Assembly: GCF_028453695.1 (NCBI RefSeq)
Contig: NC_135776.1
Location: 15,446,663 to 15,510,662 of the forward strand
Reading direction: 5' to 3'
From: Augochlora pura
Taxonomy: Eukaryota; Arthropoda; Insecta; Hymenoptera; Halictidae
DNA length: 64,000 nucleotides
Made by a program: the position numbers and the translations under genes
Notes under the pieces: generated by a model
Database searches by the model: none
What the model was told of the DNA's origin: nothing
What the model saw: only the letters and a program-made list of their open reading frames with translations
Shown: piece after piece, positions 57,917 to 59,741 of the stretch
How positions within the stretch are numbered: the stretch's first letter is position 1
Layout of the letters: each line of letters opens with the position of its first letter

Positions 57917-59741
57917 TAATATTAAATAAATAGTAATATTAAATATTAGTCTGAATTATTAATATAAAGCATTAATGTAAATTATTAATATAGATTACTG
58001 GTAATTAATCTAATATTTCATCCACTAATTTTATTTATTTTATAATCTACGAATTATTATTATAAATTATTGATATAATCTATAGTATGATGGAATCAAT
58101 TATGATATAGAAGATGTAAATATTCCTATACAATACAGTAACAAAGATCACAAAATACAATTATATTGAATTTTAAACATTTATATTAACATAATTATCC
58201 AAAATATCGTATTAGCCTAAAAGAAAGAAAGACATTTATAACTAAAATAATTACGATTCTCTCAAATCACTTAGCAACACGTCTCTGTCATTTTGCGTTA
58301 ATTAAATACTGTTATATTTGTACTATCATCTTGTCAAATATATTCAACAAACCGTCTTCTGGATTCAAAGGAACATCGGCGAAAGATGAAGTCGCCGCTG
58401 CTAAGGAAACGTTTTACGACATTGCCGGCTGCCCGTCGAGCCAGAAAACAATCGAACTTCCCTGTGATTTGCAGAAACGGTAGCGTAAAAGGCGTTTCGC
58501 AGTTCAGTAACTTATTGCAGGTCTCTCATTCAAGTCGCCCCGGTTCGGTACGTTCAAAACAGGGGGACTACTTCGCTGAGATGAAATGTCGCAGATGGAA
58601 CAAAGAGGAAGCTACAGCCTCGAATCACCACTATCTTCGTCAATCTAGCTTCCTCGGTGGAACAAAACGATTCCGTGACAATCGCAGACAGCTGTAATAC
58701 ATTGTTGAACAGCGATAACGAGTTAAATGGGACTCAGCGTTGCTACGCTTTAAAACACGATCTTCCGACTACTGCTTATAGGATCGAACGAACAGATGAA
58801 ACGTTCGCTACAGATTCAGATCTGCAATCATTTCGCTGCGGAATTTGTCAACCATTCGTGTTCAATGTTTATCAGTCATATTTTTAATCCTTAACACTTT
58901 GTCAACGTCGGACGTTTTATCTCATTGAAGCATACGTTATTATTATTATTTATTTTGTTACTGCTATGCACTACTTATTTCGTTGTTATTATTGTCATTT
59001 ATACTGTTATTACTGTTATTACTGTTATTATTTATTATATTATTATTTATTAAAATATACGATTAAATTGAAGTCGTAAGATAAAACTGTACAATCACTA
59101 CTTCAACGTCCTCCCGTTTCGTAAATGTTAATAAAAGTACCGAGTCGTAATCGATTAACTTAAAAATACATTTTCAAATCTAAGTTACTATTTCCGACAC
59201 GTATGAATAATTAAGAATAAAAAAGTTAATATATTAACTCGTAGAATAGTCGATCAGTTCGATCATTCCACGACAGCGGAATTCCCATCTAATTTCAAAC
59301 AACGTGTTACTCTGACCAAACAACAAATTCGAATTGCGCTTTAACAATACGAAACGGATAAATATAATTAAATCATTCCGCTTTCTAACTACGATTATAA
59401 ATAGATTTTATACAACGTTCGCAACGTCCTGGTTTCCCGAAACGGTGCCAAACGTTTGTTCCGCGTCGTGGTTCGAGTACGCTCTGTAATAACAGCTAAT
59501 TAAAAACCGTTTCGAGCCTCGAGCGCCCTAATCTGGTTAAAAGCCGTGAACCGCGCCGCCGCCGAAATAGTATTCGAGTGAAAAAGAAGTGGCCGGGTGT
59601 GTGTGCTCACCTGATATAAAACGAACCACCGTAATTGCCACTTGGCCGAGTCCGCGGTCCGCTTATGCAGATTTCCCTTCTTGGTGGGGTTGCGTAGCGC
59701 CTTCTCCGACAGCATGACGAGCTGCGAATCGTTCACCCTCA
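2528..59741 (-). CDS. RasGRF: RasGRF-family Ras guanine-nucleotide exchange factor (spliced, 15 exons read, N-terminus and DH region not found)
   Basis: The protein would be a cytosolic, membrane-recruited exchange factor that loads Ras (and, through the DH domain in vertebrate relatives, Rac) with GTP. Exons seen, in transcript order: 59741-59611, 56558-56442, [unresolved], 15581-15519, 13968-13583, 13143-13040, 12633-12529, 12053-11790, 11422-11249, 10307-10000, 7668-7598, 5331-4959, 4343-4246, 3893-3611, 3229-3032, 2704-2528. From 15581 downward every junction keeps one open frame with GT/AG ends. Domain landmarks match vertebrate RasGRF1/2: PH1 (KWQLRWFVLYQ, NLLFYYEN), PH2 end (EKAAWISDITQCVDN), REM (DLRFLSIDFLNTFLLTYRVF), CDC25 (MDIAEQMTYLDH, TKRFNEVNRLV, AAIEKWAAVAHI, RLKKTWEKVSK, PPCIPYLGLYLSDLSFI, NFSKMRM). 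Missing: first exon, rest of PH1, coiled coil, IQ, DH, most of PH2. RasGRF is the best family; Sos and RasGRP differ in domain order. Confidence 0.93.
2705..3031. other. RasGRF last intron
   Basis: AT-rich intron. At 2829 it carries CAGGGTGTCCCGAAATTG, a terminus seen in short form elsewhere in the window (5682, 37117); nothing else stands out. Confidence 0.6.
3032..3229 (-). CDS. RasGRF: RasGRF exon: CDC25 catalytic core (PPCIPYLG to NFSKMRM)
   Basis: 198 nt, phase 0 to phase 0; acceptor TTTTCAG, donor GTACGT. It encodes TKQNIEKLQNIVSSDGRFKN followed by LRSALHRCDPPCIPYLGLYL and the block with EEG-like DEGAP and NFSKMRM. The CIPYLG..L.DL.FI.EG segment and the NF.K.R helix carry residues that contact the nucleotide-free Ras switch regions in known RasGEF structures. 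Conservation with vertebrate RasGRF is high and no key residue is visibly missing, so the exon supports a catalytically competent domain. Confidence 0.97.
3230..3610. other. RasGRF intron, AT-rich
   Basis: Simple TA/AAT-rich sequence with imperfect ATTAATATTAGTA repeats around 3300-3500; no other element seen. Confidence 0.7.
3611..3893 (-). CDS. RasGRF: RasGRF exon: CDC25 catalytic core (FLGQAWMK to KKTWEKVSK)
   Basis: 283 nt, enters in phase 1 (last base of a codon), leaves in phase 0 with GTGAGC donor; acceptor GCGCAG. It reads EFLGQAWMKADKATRAPHIL, then TKRFNEVNRLVVSEIVRR, a SARVAAIEKWAAVAHISR block and FRLKKTW-like YRLKKTWEKVSK. These are the most conserved helices of the RasGEF catalytic domain (RFN.v..w.a.ei, R...i.kwi.iA..c). 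The A-W-M-K-A segment replaces the vertebrate G-W-M-K-L. Nothing suggests decay. Confidence 0.97.
3894..4245. other. RasGRF intron, AT-rich
   Basis: Degenerate TATTTATTCTATTA repeats around 4020-4200. Nothing coding is seen. Confidence 0.7.
4246..4343 (-). CDS. RasGRF: RasGRF exon: start of CDC25 domain
   Basis: 98 nt between a TTTCAG acceptor and a GTAAGT donor. The peptide contains ENIETLSAMDIAEQMTYLDH followed by a KIFISISNE end. It aligns with the family's ALEIAEQLTLLDHLVFKKIPYEE, the box that opens the catalytic domain. It enters in phase 0 and leaves two bases of a Glu codon completed by the next exon. The vertebrate I-P (in KKIPYEE) is replaced by I-S here, a local difference only. 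Confidence 0.93.
4344..4958. other. RasGRF intron
   Basis: Unique AT-rich sequence with an (AAAT)n run at 4912-4934. No gene or element is recognised. Confidence 0.6.
4959..5331 (-). CDS. RasGRF: RasGRF exon: Ser/Ala linker and NVLRHWVSKH-type helical region
   Basis: 373 nt. The first third is a low-complexity linker (SSSSAAATAYATATSAAANS) equivalent to the vertebrate SALSAASAFAIATA stretch. It is followed by a basic RRGSYKTRRKES patch and then GVLHVLRHWVSKHSGDFE, with FLEEIVYCPHLLPAEHNLAN and LLRLI matching the helical bridge between REM and CDC25 in RasGRF. The exon ends in phase 0 at LLTPPT before a GTACGT donor. The RRGS and RRKES motifs resemble basophilic kinase sites; that is inference from sequence only. 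Confidence 0.93.
5332..6951. other. RasGRF intron, 5' part
   Basis: 5400-5680 holds degenerate tandem units of about 65-80 bp built on GTACGAGTTATTATAGTTTTTAA. 5682 starts with GCAGGGTGTTCCAAACTATCC. 5880-5960 is a short G-rich minisatellite (units about 22 bp, GGGGCGGAGCC-like). The remainder is AT-rich and shows no gene. Confidence 0.6.
6952..7160. mobile_element. Foldback element, copy 2 (right end truncated)
   Basis: The left arm has TTCCTCTGGTGATTTGAAG, CTTTTGCGAAAG and TTAACGAAAAACATTGACC; the core has CCAATCAGAG and, at the right, TCTCATTGGTCC. This is the same order as copies 1 and 3, but the right arm stops at about 7160, where an AT-rich array begins. Confidence 0.65.
7200..7510. 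repeat. 45-bp tandem array
   Basis: At least five units of about 45 bp, each containing GTATAATATTAATATTATAT. Because 45 is a multiple of three, open frames (YCYIVLYILYNINII-type peptides) run through the array in two frames; this is not evidence of coding. Confidence 0.8.
7598..7668 (-). CDS. RasGRF: RasGRF small linker exon (71 nt)
   Basis: This exon was chosen because it is the only small open segment here that joins the exon ending at 10000 (phase 0) to the exon starting at 5331 (needs two bases). It reads DDMYSTAHNYSRCRDFTLFL then GLE plus a split Arg. It roughly parallels the vertebrate YNNGVVMTSCRELDNNR just before the Ala-rich stretch. Donor ACG|GTAAGT is strong. The acceptor AATTAG|GATGAC has a weak pyrimidine tract; an alternative acceptor at TATAG (exon end 7654) would break the frame. 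Moderate confidence; cDNA would settle it. Confidence 0.6.
7669..9594. other. RasGRF intron with microsatellites
   Basis: It contains a short signal-peptide-like open frame (7886-8062, listed separately), an (AAG)n run at about 8802-8840 and a (GA)n run at 8880-8906. A GC-richer stretch (about 8990-9480) has overlapping open frames on both strands; I regard that stretch as non-coding or regulatory. Confidence 0.55.
7886..8062 (-). CDS. Speculative 58-aa cysteine-containing small open frame
   Basis: An ATG at 8062 opens a 58-codon frame to TAA at 7888-7886, inside a RasGRF intron and on the same strand. It begins MFWLFLMQLYFICRFVSLIA, a hydrophobic stretch like a signal peptide or membrane anchor. 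Its second half has cysteines spaced C..., LC, DAC and LC. It holds a GGTAAGTG donor-like site, so it could equally be intron noise or an unused exon. No family is recognised. Confidence 0.2.
   Translation of the reverse strand: MFWLFLMQLYFICRFVSLIALDLYLSGKCHPFQFLERLCLHVMRDACRALCTAESHSR
9595..9851. mobile_element. Foldback element, copy 3
   Basis: The left arm GGATTCCCGAGATTATTTCA then GCAACTTTTTCCTTTACAC pairs with the right arm read backwards (GATTCCAGAGATCATTTCAA, GCAACTTTCTCCTTTACG). Inside this are AACGAGTTATTGACGAAAAA and TTAATAACTCGTGAAGGA. The GC-rich core (9680-9760) has GAGCCAACGAGCC and CTCATTGGTCAC. It lies in the intron just below exon 10000-10307. Confidence 0.8.
10000..10307 (-). 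CDS. RasGRF: RasGRF linker exon with TPKSVK motif
   Basis: 308 nt, acceptor TTTCAG, donor GTATGT, phase 1 in and phase 0 out. It reads VQFTYEEGPKTPKSVKEGTP, then a Pro/Lys/Glu-rich region (KTPPTPLAKRAEKEAD, SRTRPQSPEKAPPYRP) ending SSSITTIGS. TPKSVK is shared with the vertebrate RasGRF linker (TTPKSVKN). The many S/T-P and R-x-x-S sites suggest a phosphorylated, unstructured linker. GC content and codon use differ clearly from the surrounding intron. Confidence 0.92.
10308..11248. repeat. RasGRF intron with 57-bp tandem array
   Basis: From about 10780 to 11150 degenerate units carry GTCTAGTAATTGCGTAATGA; the three best units start at 10994, 11051 and 11108, exactly 57 bp apart. 10440-10640 has looser AATTACTGTG-type repeats. 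Nothing coding is seen. Confidence 0.75.
11249..11422 (-). CDS. RasGRF: RasGRF linker exon, Ser/Gly-rich
   Basis: 174 nt; acceptor CTTTCAG, donor ACG|GTACTA, phase 1 in and phase 1 out. It encodes NTVISAPSSPSNLSSVTLVG, a GSGSGSGSS run, then a segment ending TDTPVATEVLKD. It is disordered by composition and has no recognisable fold. Assigned to RasGRF by frame continuity with both neighbours (split Asp codons on each side) and by its position in the REM-CDC25 linker. Confidence 0.88.
11423..11789. other. RasGRF intron with short hairpin
   Basis: Around 11490-11535 AGACTCTCCTAAATATAACA faces TGTTATATTTAGG-type sequence (TACGTTATATTTAGGGAGAG), a near-perfect stem of about 18 bp with a short loop. 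11605-11750 is an AATAAT-rich simple repeat. Confidence 0.6.
11790..12053 (-). CDS. RasGRF: RasGRF linker exon, charged (EEKIEEKKEEKK)
   Basis: 264 nt; acceptor TTTAATAG, donor ACAG|GTAACA, phase 1 in and out. It reads EDKPRVITEAPSIIKRSPTI, a PQSPATPRKVSIQEDLDE block, then a highly charged EEKIEEKKEEKK run likely to be helical, and ends NVSSSSETLT plus a split Asp. TPRKVS is a good basophilic kinase-like site by pattern. There is no domain match; this is linker. Confidence 0.88.
12054..12528. other. RasGRF intron, AT-rich
   Basis: No element or gene is seen; simple AT-rich sequence only. Confidence 0.6.
12529..12633 (-). CDS. RasGRF: RasGRF linker exon (GYGSEISEIKS...)
   Basis: 105 nt, acceptor GTTTAG, donor GG|GTGAGT, phase 1 in and out. 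The peptide GYGSEISEIKSRSSCDFSAG continues as YTLTPKGYWKSGFKK. Splicing to its neighbours keeps the frame through split Gly and Asp codons. No homologue is recognised. It lies in the region that in vertebrates carries the neuronal-type PEST/CDK-site linker. Confidence 0.85.
12634..13039. other. RasGRF intron, AT-rich
   Basis: Nothing recognised. Confidence 0.6.
13040..13143 (-). CDS. RasGRF: RasGRF linker exon after REM domain
   Basis: 104 nt, acceptor CTTTCAG, donor TTAG|GTATAA, phase 2 in and phase 1 out. It reads SLDVLGTVADTQSQIDDRRR then SIVSPRRTSATSSL. SLDVLG corresponds to the vertebrate ARSLELLFASG that closes the REM domain. The DRRRSIVSPRRTS segment has overlapping basophilic and proline-directed phosphorylation-like sites, again by pattern only. 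Confidence 0.9.
13144..13582. other. RasGRF intron, AT-rich
   Basis: It has ATTATAATATA-type simple repeats near 13415-13480 and nothing else recognised. Confidence 0.6.
13583..13968 (-). CDS. RasGRF: RasGRF exon: end of PH2 and most of REM (RasGEF-N) domain
   Basis: 386 nt; acceptor TTCGCAG, donor GTAAGT. It starts EKAAWISDITQCVDNVHFSD, the C-terminal helix of the second PH domain with its invariant Trp. It then reads DPNLFKDDVDIRFSRKLNSC and IRSATPERLLQQLTDLRFLS, and IDFLNTFLLTYRVFTDG, the REM helices that buttress the CDC25 domain. Identity with vertebrate RasGRF in the REM part is very high. The upstream edge lies about 140 bases below the gap at 14105-14204. Confidence 0.97.
14105..14204. 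other. Scaffold gap (100 N)
   Basis: A run of exactly 100 N, a conventional unknown-size gap. It lies in the RasGRF intron between 13969 and 15518, so an exon could be lost here. Short TA-rich repeats lie at the left edge. Confidence 0.99.
14361..15250. repeat. Degenerate dimeric tandem repeat
   Basis: Units begin with TTATTAATAAAT at about 14361, 14519, 14641, 14809, 14939 and 15070 (spacings 158, 122, 168, 130, 131). From the second unit they alternate between two endings: CATGAATAGTGCACTGAATA (14519, 14809 units) and GACACAGTGTATATCATAGT (14641, 14939 units). This makes an A/B dimer of about 260-290 bp. Each unit also has TGAAATATTAAC and an ATTACAAG(C/T)GTG box. Confidence 0.75.
15519..15581 (-). 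CDS. RasGRF: Probable RasGRF exon: penultimate PH2 strand
   Basis: 63 nt framed by TTCTTGCAG and AAG|GTATGA. It is phase 0 on both sides, so it joins directly to EKAAWISD in the next exon. The peptide HEMNVTNEASRSEMFQTTAL ends in Lys; MFQTTALK-EKAAW fits the last PH beta strand (vertebrate FTVILVASSRQEKAAW). Identity is low and the rest of PH2 was not found upstream, so this is supported mainly by splice sites, phase and position. Confidence 0.55.
15840..16350. repeat. AAATTCAG / AAATTAAG array
   Basis: Eight-base units AAATTCAG dominate 15965-16135, flanked by related AAATTAAG and AAATTAAA units. A second-order block containing TTAACGAATAAAGAGATTC is repeated at 16074 and 16131. Confidence 0.9.
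17480..17800. repeat. ATAGAAAT / ATAGAGAT octamer array
   Basis: Perfect eight-base units; ATAGAAAT blocks flank a central ATAGAGAT/ATAGCGAT block (about 17565-17680), so variants are segregated within the array. It translates on the minus strand as a YISI-type repeat, which is a by-product. Confidence 0.95.
21591..21692 (-). CDS. Unassigned exon-like segment (34 codons)
   Basis: Framed by a TTTTTCAAGCAG acceptor and a GG|GTGAGTTG donor, phase 1 on both sides, with only one open frame. The peptide is NYSVSFVIVVQYLEENEQYI followed by LIGIFECMTAGSKG. I cannot match it to any missing RasGRF part. It could be an exon of an unrecognised nested gene, an alternative exon, or chance. Confidence 0.25.
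23486..23730. mobile_element. TTAA-flanked MITE (piggyBac-like), copy G
   Basis: TTAA at 23482-23485 and 23731-23734. Termini are CCCCTTGCCGTAC and GGTTCCGCAAGGGG. The internal GAGTCAGACTCGTG matches copy B read on the opposite strand and an end fragment near 62340-62375. Confidence 0.75.
24890..25300. repeat. Degenerate pyrimidine-rich minisatellite
   Basis: Units of about 20-25 bp such as TTTGTGTTGGCCACACCTTT and CTCCTCCCATTTTTGTATTG. The top strand is strongly T/C-rich. The CC(T/A)CC unit resembles the complement of the short G-rich array at 5880-5960. Confidence 0.7.
25750..26060. repeat. CTTAGAAACGT degenerate array
   Basis: Repeated GTCTTAGAAA(C/T)GT units of about 11-20 bp from about 25885 to 26055, fading upstream. 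Confidence 0.8.
27996..28262. mobile_element. Foldback element, copy 4
   Basis: The left end TCCTCGGGTGATTC matches copy 1. It has TTTAACGAGATATTAACAAA and GCGCCAATCAGAG in the core, and GTCAATAATTCGTTAAGGA, AAAAGTTATTTTAAATCG at the right. A GGTGATTCCGCAGGT unit is duplicated in the left arm. Confidence 0.7.
28590..28730. repeat. 22-bp tandem repeat
   Basis: About six near-perfect copies of a 22-bp unit made of AATTTGAATTAATTTTCATA plus AG; two copies read CAGAAG in place of CATAAG. Confidence 0.92.
29280..29960 (+). repeat. Purine (GA-rich) tract, about 680 bp
   Basis: Almost uninterrupted A/G on the plus strand: AGAGAATCGGAGAGAGATTG units first (period 12-40), then (GA)n with GGGAGAAATTATGAAA spacers repeated four times. 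Open frames of K/R/E repeats run through it and are not evidence of a protein. Strong polypurine mirror symmetry makes triplex formation possible. Confidence 0.95.
30345..30592. mobile_element. Short inverted-repeat element (MITE-like)
   Basis: The left end (TCGTCGACTTGAACTACTGT then GCATC) is mirrored by the right end read backwards from 30592 (TCGTTGACTTGAACCACTGT then GCATC). Arms are about 35-40 bp with a few mismatches. The middle is AT-rich with ATTAATATCAATA repeats. No clear target duplication is seen. Confidence 0.7.
31500..31880. repeat. AATATAGAA / AATATCAA octamer array
   Basis: ATAGAAAT units (31630-31715) pass into ATCAATAT and then perfect AAAATATC units (31760-31845). The array is similar in style to 17480-17800. 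Confidence 0.93.
33724..33962. mobile_element. TTAA-flanked MITE (piggyBac-like), copy A
   Basis: TTAA at 33720-33723 and 33963-33966; termini CCCTTTGCACTCGA and TCGAGTGCAAAGGG form a perfect 14-bp inverted repeat. Length is 239 bp. Non-autonomous, no open frame of note. CCC...GGG ends with TTAA duplication are the hallmark of the piggyBac superfamily. Confidence 0.88.
35395..35640. repeat. TATTATATTGCTTTATAT array
   Basis: Loose units of about 45-60 bp with ATATTATATTATTATA and TTGCTTTATATTA. Low-complexity open frames occur in two frames. Confidence 0.75.
35640..35920. repeat. Dispersed tandem-repeat family, copy 2
   Basis: Same motif order as copy 1: AACACTTTATCGACC, CCTGTGATTCAGTTGACA, TAACTAATAATTTAATATTT, TATAAGCTTCAAAATTATCA, ATATCTTTCGCAATGAATAA, AACATTGAGCC and CGACCGAATGACCGACC. 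It has one unit instead of three. Confidence 0.7.
36315..36840 (+). repeat. Interspersed repeat R, copy 1 (longest)
   Basis: It starts AAATGCCGGCATTTCCTGAC. The 5' half matches 41664-41915 in the same orientation; the 3' half (from ACAAAGTTATTATTCTC on) matches 50452-50115 in reverse. Shared blocks include TTTGCAAACTTTGCGATATTTC with GATCTCTGTTTGGT and ACGAATTTTCGTCG. No open frame of note. Confidence 0.75.
38080..38620. repeat. 60-bp tandem array
   Basis: About eight or nine degenerate units built on ATTACTATAACATAGTACTA with TTAGCATTACTAGTAATTAT. The last three units are exactly 60 bp apart (38441, 38501, 38561 for TAGTACTATT). Related TATAGTAATA sequence continues to 38790. Confidence 0.88.
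39375..39617. mobile_element. TTAA-flanked MITE (piggyBac-like), copy B
   Basis: TTAA at 39371-39374 and 39618-39621; termini CCCTTTGCGCTACGAC and ATTGTAGTGCAAAGGG; 243 bp. The internal CACGAGTCTAACTGG matches copy G in inverse orientation, so B and G form one subfamily. Confidence 0.85.
40347..40820 (+). repeat. Left copy of gap-flanking duplication
   Basis: TGTGGCATTATCAACGAAGC to ATGAAATTCGTAACC, ending exactly at the gap. It is nearly identical to 40921-41372 apart from a 22-bp insertion near 40534-40556 and a few single-base changes. Confidence 0.95.
40821..40920. other. Scaffold gap (100 N)
   Basis: A run of exactly 100 N between two copies of the same sequence of about 450-474 bp. 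Confidence 0.99.
40921..41372 (+). repeat. Right copy of gap-flanking duplication
   Basis: It starts exactly at the gap edge with TGTGGCATTATCAACG and ends AAATTCGTAACC, where unique sequence resumes. Copy start and copy end coincide with the two gap edges, as expected for unmerged alternative haplotypes. Confidence 0.95.
41664..41915 (+). repeat. Interspersed repeat R, copy 2 (5' half)
   Basis: AAATGCCGGAATTTCCTAAC to TTATTATTCTCATTTTTATT matches 36315-36545 with about 20 percent visible difference. It is interrupted at about 41915 by the terminal-inverted-repeat element. Confidence 0.75.
41916..42815 (-). mobile_element. Terminal-inverted-repeat element, copy 2 (3'-truncated, carries NUMT)
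   Basis: Read on the minus strand it begins at 42815 with TATGTGCCCGTAATTACGAA, the same end as the element at 49042. It follows that copy through the subterminal repeat and the open frame (MKRISQPDFISTKSLEEST, GKNTADESVSWLRIQRMRFV, KNESYKMFYKTSLDAPEFHV). It then stops at GAATTCCACGTG, where copy 1 continues. The shared open frame is intact in this copy; its function is unknown. A block of about 376 bp at 42285-42660, absent from copy 1, is mitochondrial. Confidence 0.8.
42285..42660 (-). pseudogene. Nuclear mitochondrial insertion (NUMT): large-subunit (16S) rRNA fragment
   Basis: On the minus strand it contains the classical insect rrnL landmarks in order: CCTGTTTATCAAAAACATGT (the site of the universal 16S primer), AAAGTCGTCCCTGCTC, ATGGCTGCAGTATTATAACT, GTACTAAGGTAGCATAATCA, TTTAATTGAAGGCTTGTATG and GGGACGAGAAGACCCTATAG. 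These sit in the peptidyl-transferase half of the rRNA. Left and right junctions are defined by the uninterrupted homologous element at 49042-50112. As a nuclear copy it is a pseudogene. Confidence 0.93.
42816..42905 (-). repeat. Interspersed repeat R, fragment adjoining element copy 2
   Basis: ATTCGTCG, ACAGAAAATAATCGATCCTC, GTTCTTTCAATTCC and GAAATTCTAATTTTT match 50125-50210 directly, hence R read in reverse. It abuts the element's 5' end here, whereas at 50115 it abuts the 3' end. Confidence 0.7.
42906..44229. other. Giant RasGRF intron, segment 5
   Basis: Unique, GC-richer at 42906-43520, with several short opposing open frames. No gene is recognised. Confidence 0.5.
44230..44700. repeat. 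75-bp tandem repeat open on both strands
   Basis: Degenerate units of about 66-75 bp with AAACAAAAATTGCCATTAAT, ATCATTGACAGAGAAATATT and ATTCGTAAATATTAAGTC. The last three plus-strand units are exactly 25 codons each (IKSxxxLKQKxPLIxII type). The minus strand stays open too (NGNFCLRxxxDLIFxNNI type). No protein family is recognised. Confidence 0.75.
44701..46925. other. Giant RasGRF intron, segment 6
   Basis: A GC-richer block (44800-45310) has opposing open frames of 76-139 codons. Then come an AT-rich region with a (TA)n run at about 45420-45440 and TATTATTTTATT-type repeats at 46010-46230. Nothing is recognised as a gene. Confidence 0.45.
46926..47167. mobile_element. TTAA-flanked MITE (piggyBac-like), copy C
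   Basis: The right end TTCGAGTGCAAAGGG is followed by TTAA (47168-47171). The left end is slightly decayed (TGAA, CTCTTTGCACTCGAG). 242 bp; it reads as the inverse of copy E (GTCTCAGCGGCGCC..., ATTCAATTTCATATGCATA, TATATAAAATGGAAAT). Confidence 0.85.
47188..47592. repeat. 126-bp tandem repeat, 3.2 copies
   Basis: Units begin TTACCCTAAATTCATAACAA at 47188, 47313, 47440 and 47567 (spacings 125, 127, 127). They share ATTATACGATATCTCAATTT, AATTTCAAATTAAACAGGGC and AGAAAATATTAAATATTAAC. Identity between units is high, so it is young. Confidence 0.95.
47593..49041. other. Giant RasGRF intron, segment 7
   Basis: GC-rich unique block 47690-48420 with short overlapping open frames and homopolymer runs (C8 near 47886, G10 near 48253). 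Then an AAAATAAAACGAACAAAATA array (48595-48810) and AT-rich unique sequence. No gene is recognised. Confidence 0.5.
48595..48810. repeat. AAATGGATAAAGTAAAAATGAAACTAAC-type array
   Basis: About six degenerate units of roughly 30-35 bp with GATAAAATAAAAATAAAACG and AACAAAATAG. Confidence 0.85.
49042..50112 (+). mobile_element. Terminal-inverted-repeat element, copy 1 (full length, 1,071 bp)
   Basis: Both ends carry the same 32-bp terminal inverted repeat without mismatch: TGTGCCCATAATTATGAAAG then TGGTCTAAGTCA. They are flanked by TA (49040-49041 and 50113-50114), which points to the Tc1/mariner supergroup. A degenerate second copy of the terminal repeat lies at 49215-49252. The only sizeable open frame (49400-49762) does not look like a DDE/D transposase to me, so I call it non-autonomous. 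Copy 2 is at 42815-41916. Confidence 0.88.
49400..49762 (+). CDS. Element-borne open frame of unknown function (120 aa)
   Basis: It starts MKRISQPDFISTKSLEEST, runs through DESVSWLRIQWMRFVKNESY and FHVLDLLPKRGRLKIYG, and ends with KEKHKDILCLLSYIPPVFQE. The 5' two-thirds is also open in copy 2, with only conservative changes there, and there an upstream ATG (MKNHNQIITE) is in frame. Here an extra A in a poly-A run puts that upstream start out of frame. No catalytic motif is seen; it may be a fragment of a longer captured or transposon protein. Confidence 0.45.
   Translation: MKRISQPDFISTKSLEESTARRGKNTADESVSWLRIQWMRFVKNESYKMFYKTSSDATEFHVLDLLPKRGRLKIYGNIKLLPLYTTTKPISKEKHKDILCLLSYIPPVFQEHFKNLQNSK
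50115..50476 (-). repeat. Interspersed repeat R, copy 3, with a second terminal-repeat end
   Basis: 50115-50452 is the reverse of 36840-36510. It is followed immediately by TTAGACCACTATTATAATTA and TGGGCACATA, a slightly decayed copy of the element's terminal repeat. R here lies between two such ends (50081-50112 and 50455-50476). Confidence 0.75.
50477..52100. other. Giant RasGRF intron, segment 8
   Basis: 50480-50980 is GC-rich with open frames in five frames, none recognised. Poly-T (about 20) lies at 51189-51208. A fragment of the dispersed family (CGACCGGTAGTTAG read on the minus strand) lies near 51485-51545. 51590-52060 is unique. Confidence 0.45.
52101..52343. mobile_element. TTAA-type MITE (piggyBac-like), copy D, degenerate
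   Basis: Ends CCCTTTGCTCTCAAATCC and CGTTCGAGCGCAATGGG with flanking TTAA decayed (CCA / TTGA). Interior blocks CATTTTAAATTTGGAAAT and GGCGCGTCAGAGTCATCG match copies C and E. Confidence 0.75.
52380..52590. repeat. CTATTGTTCTATTGTTA array
   Basis: About 8-11 bp degenerate units (TATTGTTCTA, TTGTTACATT) giving simple open frames in three plus frames. Confidence 0.85.
53285..53580. repeat. ATATACTATACTATATACTATTATATGC array
   Basis: Units of about 30 and 42 bp sharing ATACTATACTATATACTA. Near-perfect, with strong self-complementarity (TATA/ACT-rich). Confidence 0.92.
53639..53878. mobile_element. TTAA-flanked MITE (piggyBac-like), copy E
   Basis: TTAA at 53635-53638 and 53879-53882; ends CCCTTTGCACTCGAAGCC and CACGGGAGTGCAAAGGG; 240 bp. 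A partial further end (TTAACCCTTTTTACTCGA) lies at 53911. Confidence 0.88.
53883..54507. other. Giant RasGRF intron, segment 9
   Basis: It contains the lone MITE end at 53911, a direct repeat (AAGCCATTCTATCACTGATTTTGTA-like, 53940 and 54092) and unique sequence with CTTTCCCGACACC repeats. Not recognised as a gene. Confidence 0.5.
54508..55094 (-). mobile_element. mariner element, internally deleted and frameshifted
   Basis: TTAGGTTTGG (54508) and, inverted, TTAGGTTGGGGAAAAAGAAA (55094) are mariner-type ends flanked by TA (54506-54507, 55095-55096). On the minus strand a start at 54907 opens a mariner-like N-terminus (MEVNVEIIRYSLQFFFDKG, ESASQASEI). Soon after, the sequence jumps to the transposase C-terminus in another frame (AAAESAVEEFINSRTTEFYD, TGINKLSIYWQK). 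The whole catalytic middle is missing (587 bp against about 1.3 kb for intact mariners) and a further frameshift follows the WQK. Inactive. Confidence 0.88.
55097..56441. other. Giant RasGRF intron, 5' end
   Basis: Unique AT-rich sequence. An open frame at 55595-55909 on the minus strand resembles no known protein to me. PH1 continuation was expected just below 56441 and was not recognised. Confidence 0.5.
56442..56558 (-). CDS. RasGRF: RasGRF exon: N-terminal PH domain, middle
   Basis: 117 nt, phase 0 to 0, acceptor GTTTCAG, donor GTAGGT. It reads NLLFYYENEQCSRPYGVVLL, then EGCYCERLLTARGKESEKQ. This matches the vertebrate PH1 strands NLLFYFESDSSSRPSGLYLLEGC and the following loop to EKQ. 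Its downstream partner (the PH strand after EKQ and the PH C-terminal Trp helix) was not identified below it on this strand. Confidence 0.95.
56559..59610. other. RasGRF intron between the two PH1 exons
   Basis: 56690-56920 is a degenerate tandem array (TTATGTCAAGATTATGTCACG, units 17-20 bp). 57120-57280 is a TATAATAC(T/A)A-type simple repeat and 57867-57912 is (TA)n. The rest, including a GC-richer block 58370-58880 with short plus-strand open frames, shows no recognised gene. Confidence 0.55.
56690..56920. repeat. GTCAAGGTTATGTCA array
   Basis: About twelve degenerate copies of a 17-20 bp unit with AGATTATGTCA(A/C)GGTT. A similar ATGTCAAGATTATGT motif occurs at 33480-33660. Confidence 0.85.
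59611..59741 (-). CDS. RasGRF: RasGRF exon: start of N-terminal PH domain
   Basis: 131 nt; acceptor GTTCCAG at 59743-59742, donor GTGAGC. It reads RVNDSQLVMLSEKALRNPTK, then KGNLHKRTADSAKWQLRWFV and LYQ, paralleling vertebrate RLNDGHVASLG...GYLSKRSSDNTKWQTKWFALLQ. The exon begins with TG completing a codon from an upstream exon, so the initiator is not here unless that upstream exon ends in A and makes a split ATG. Vertebrate proteins have only about five residues before this point, so the missing first coding exon is expected to be tiny. Confidence 0.95.
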
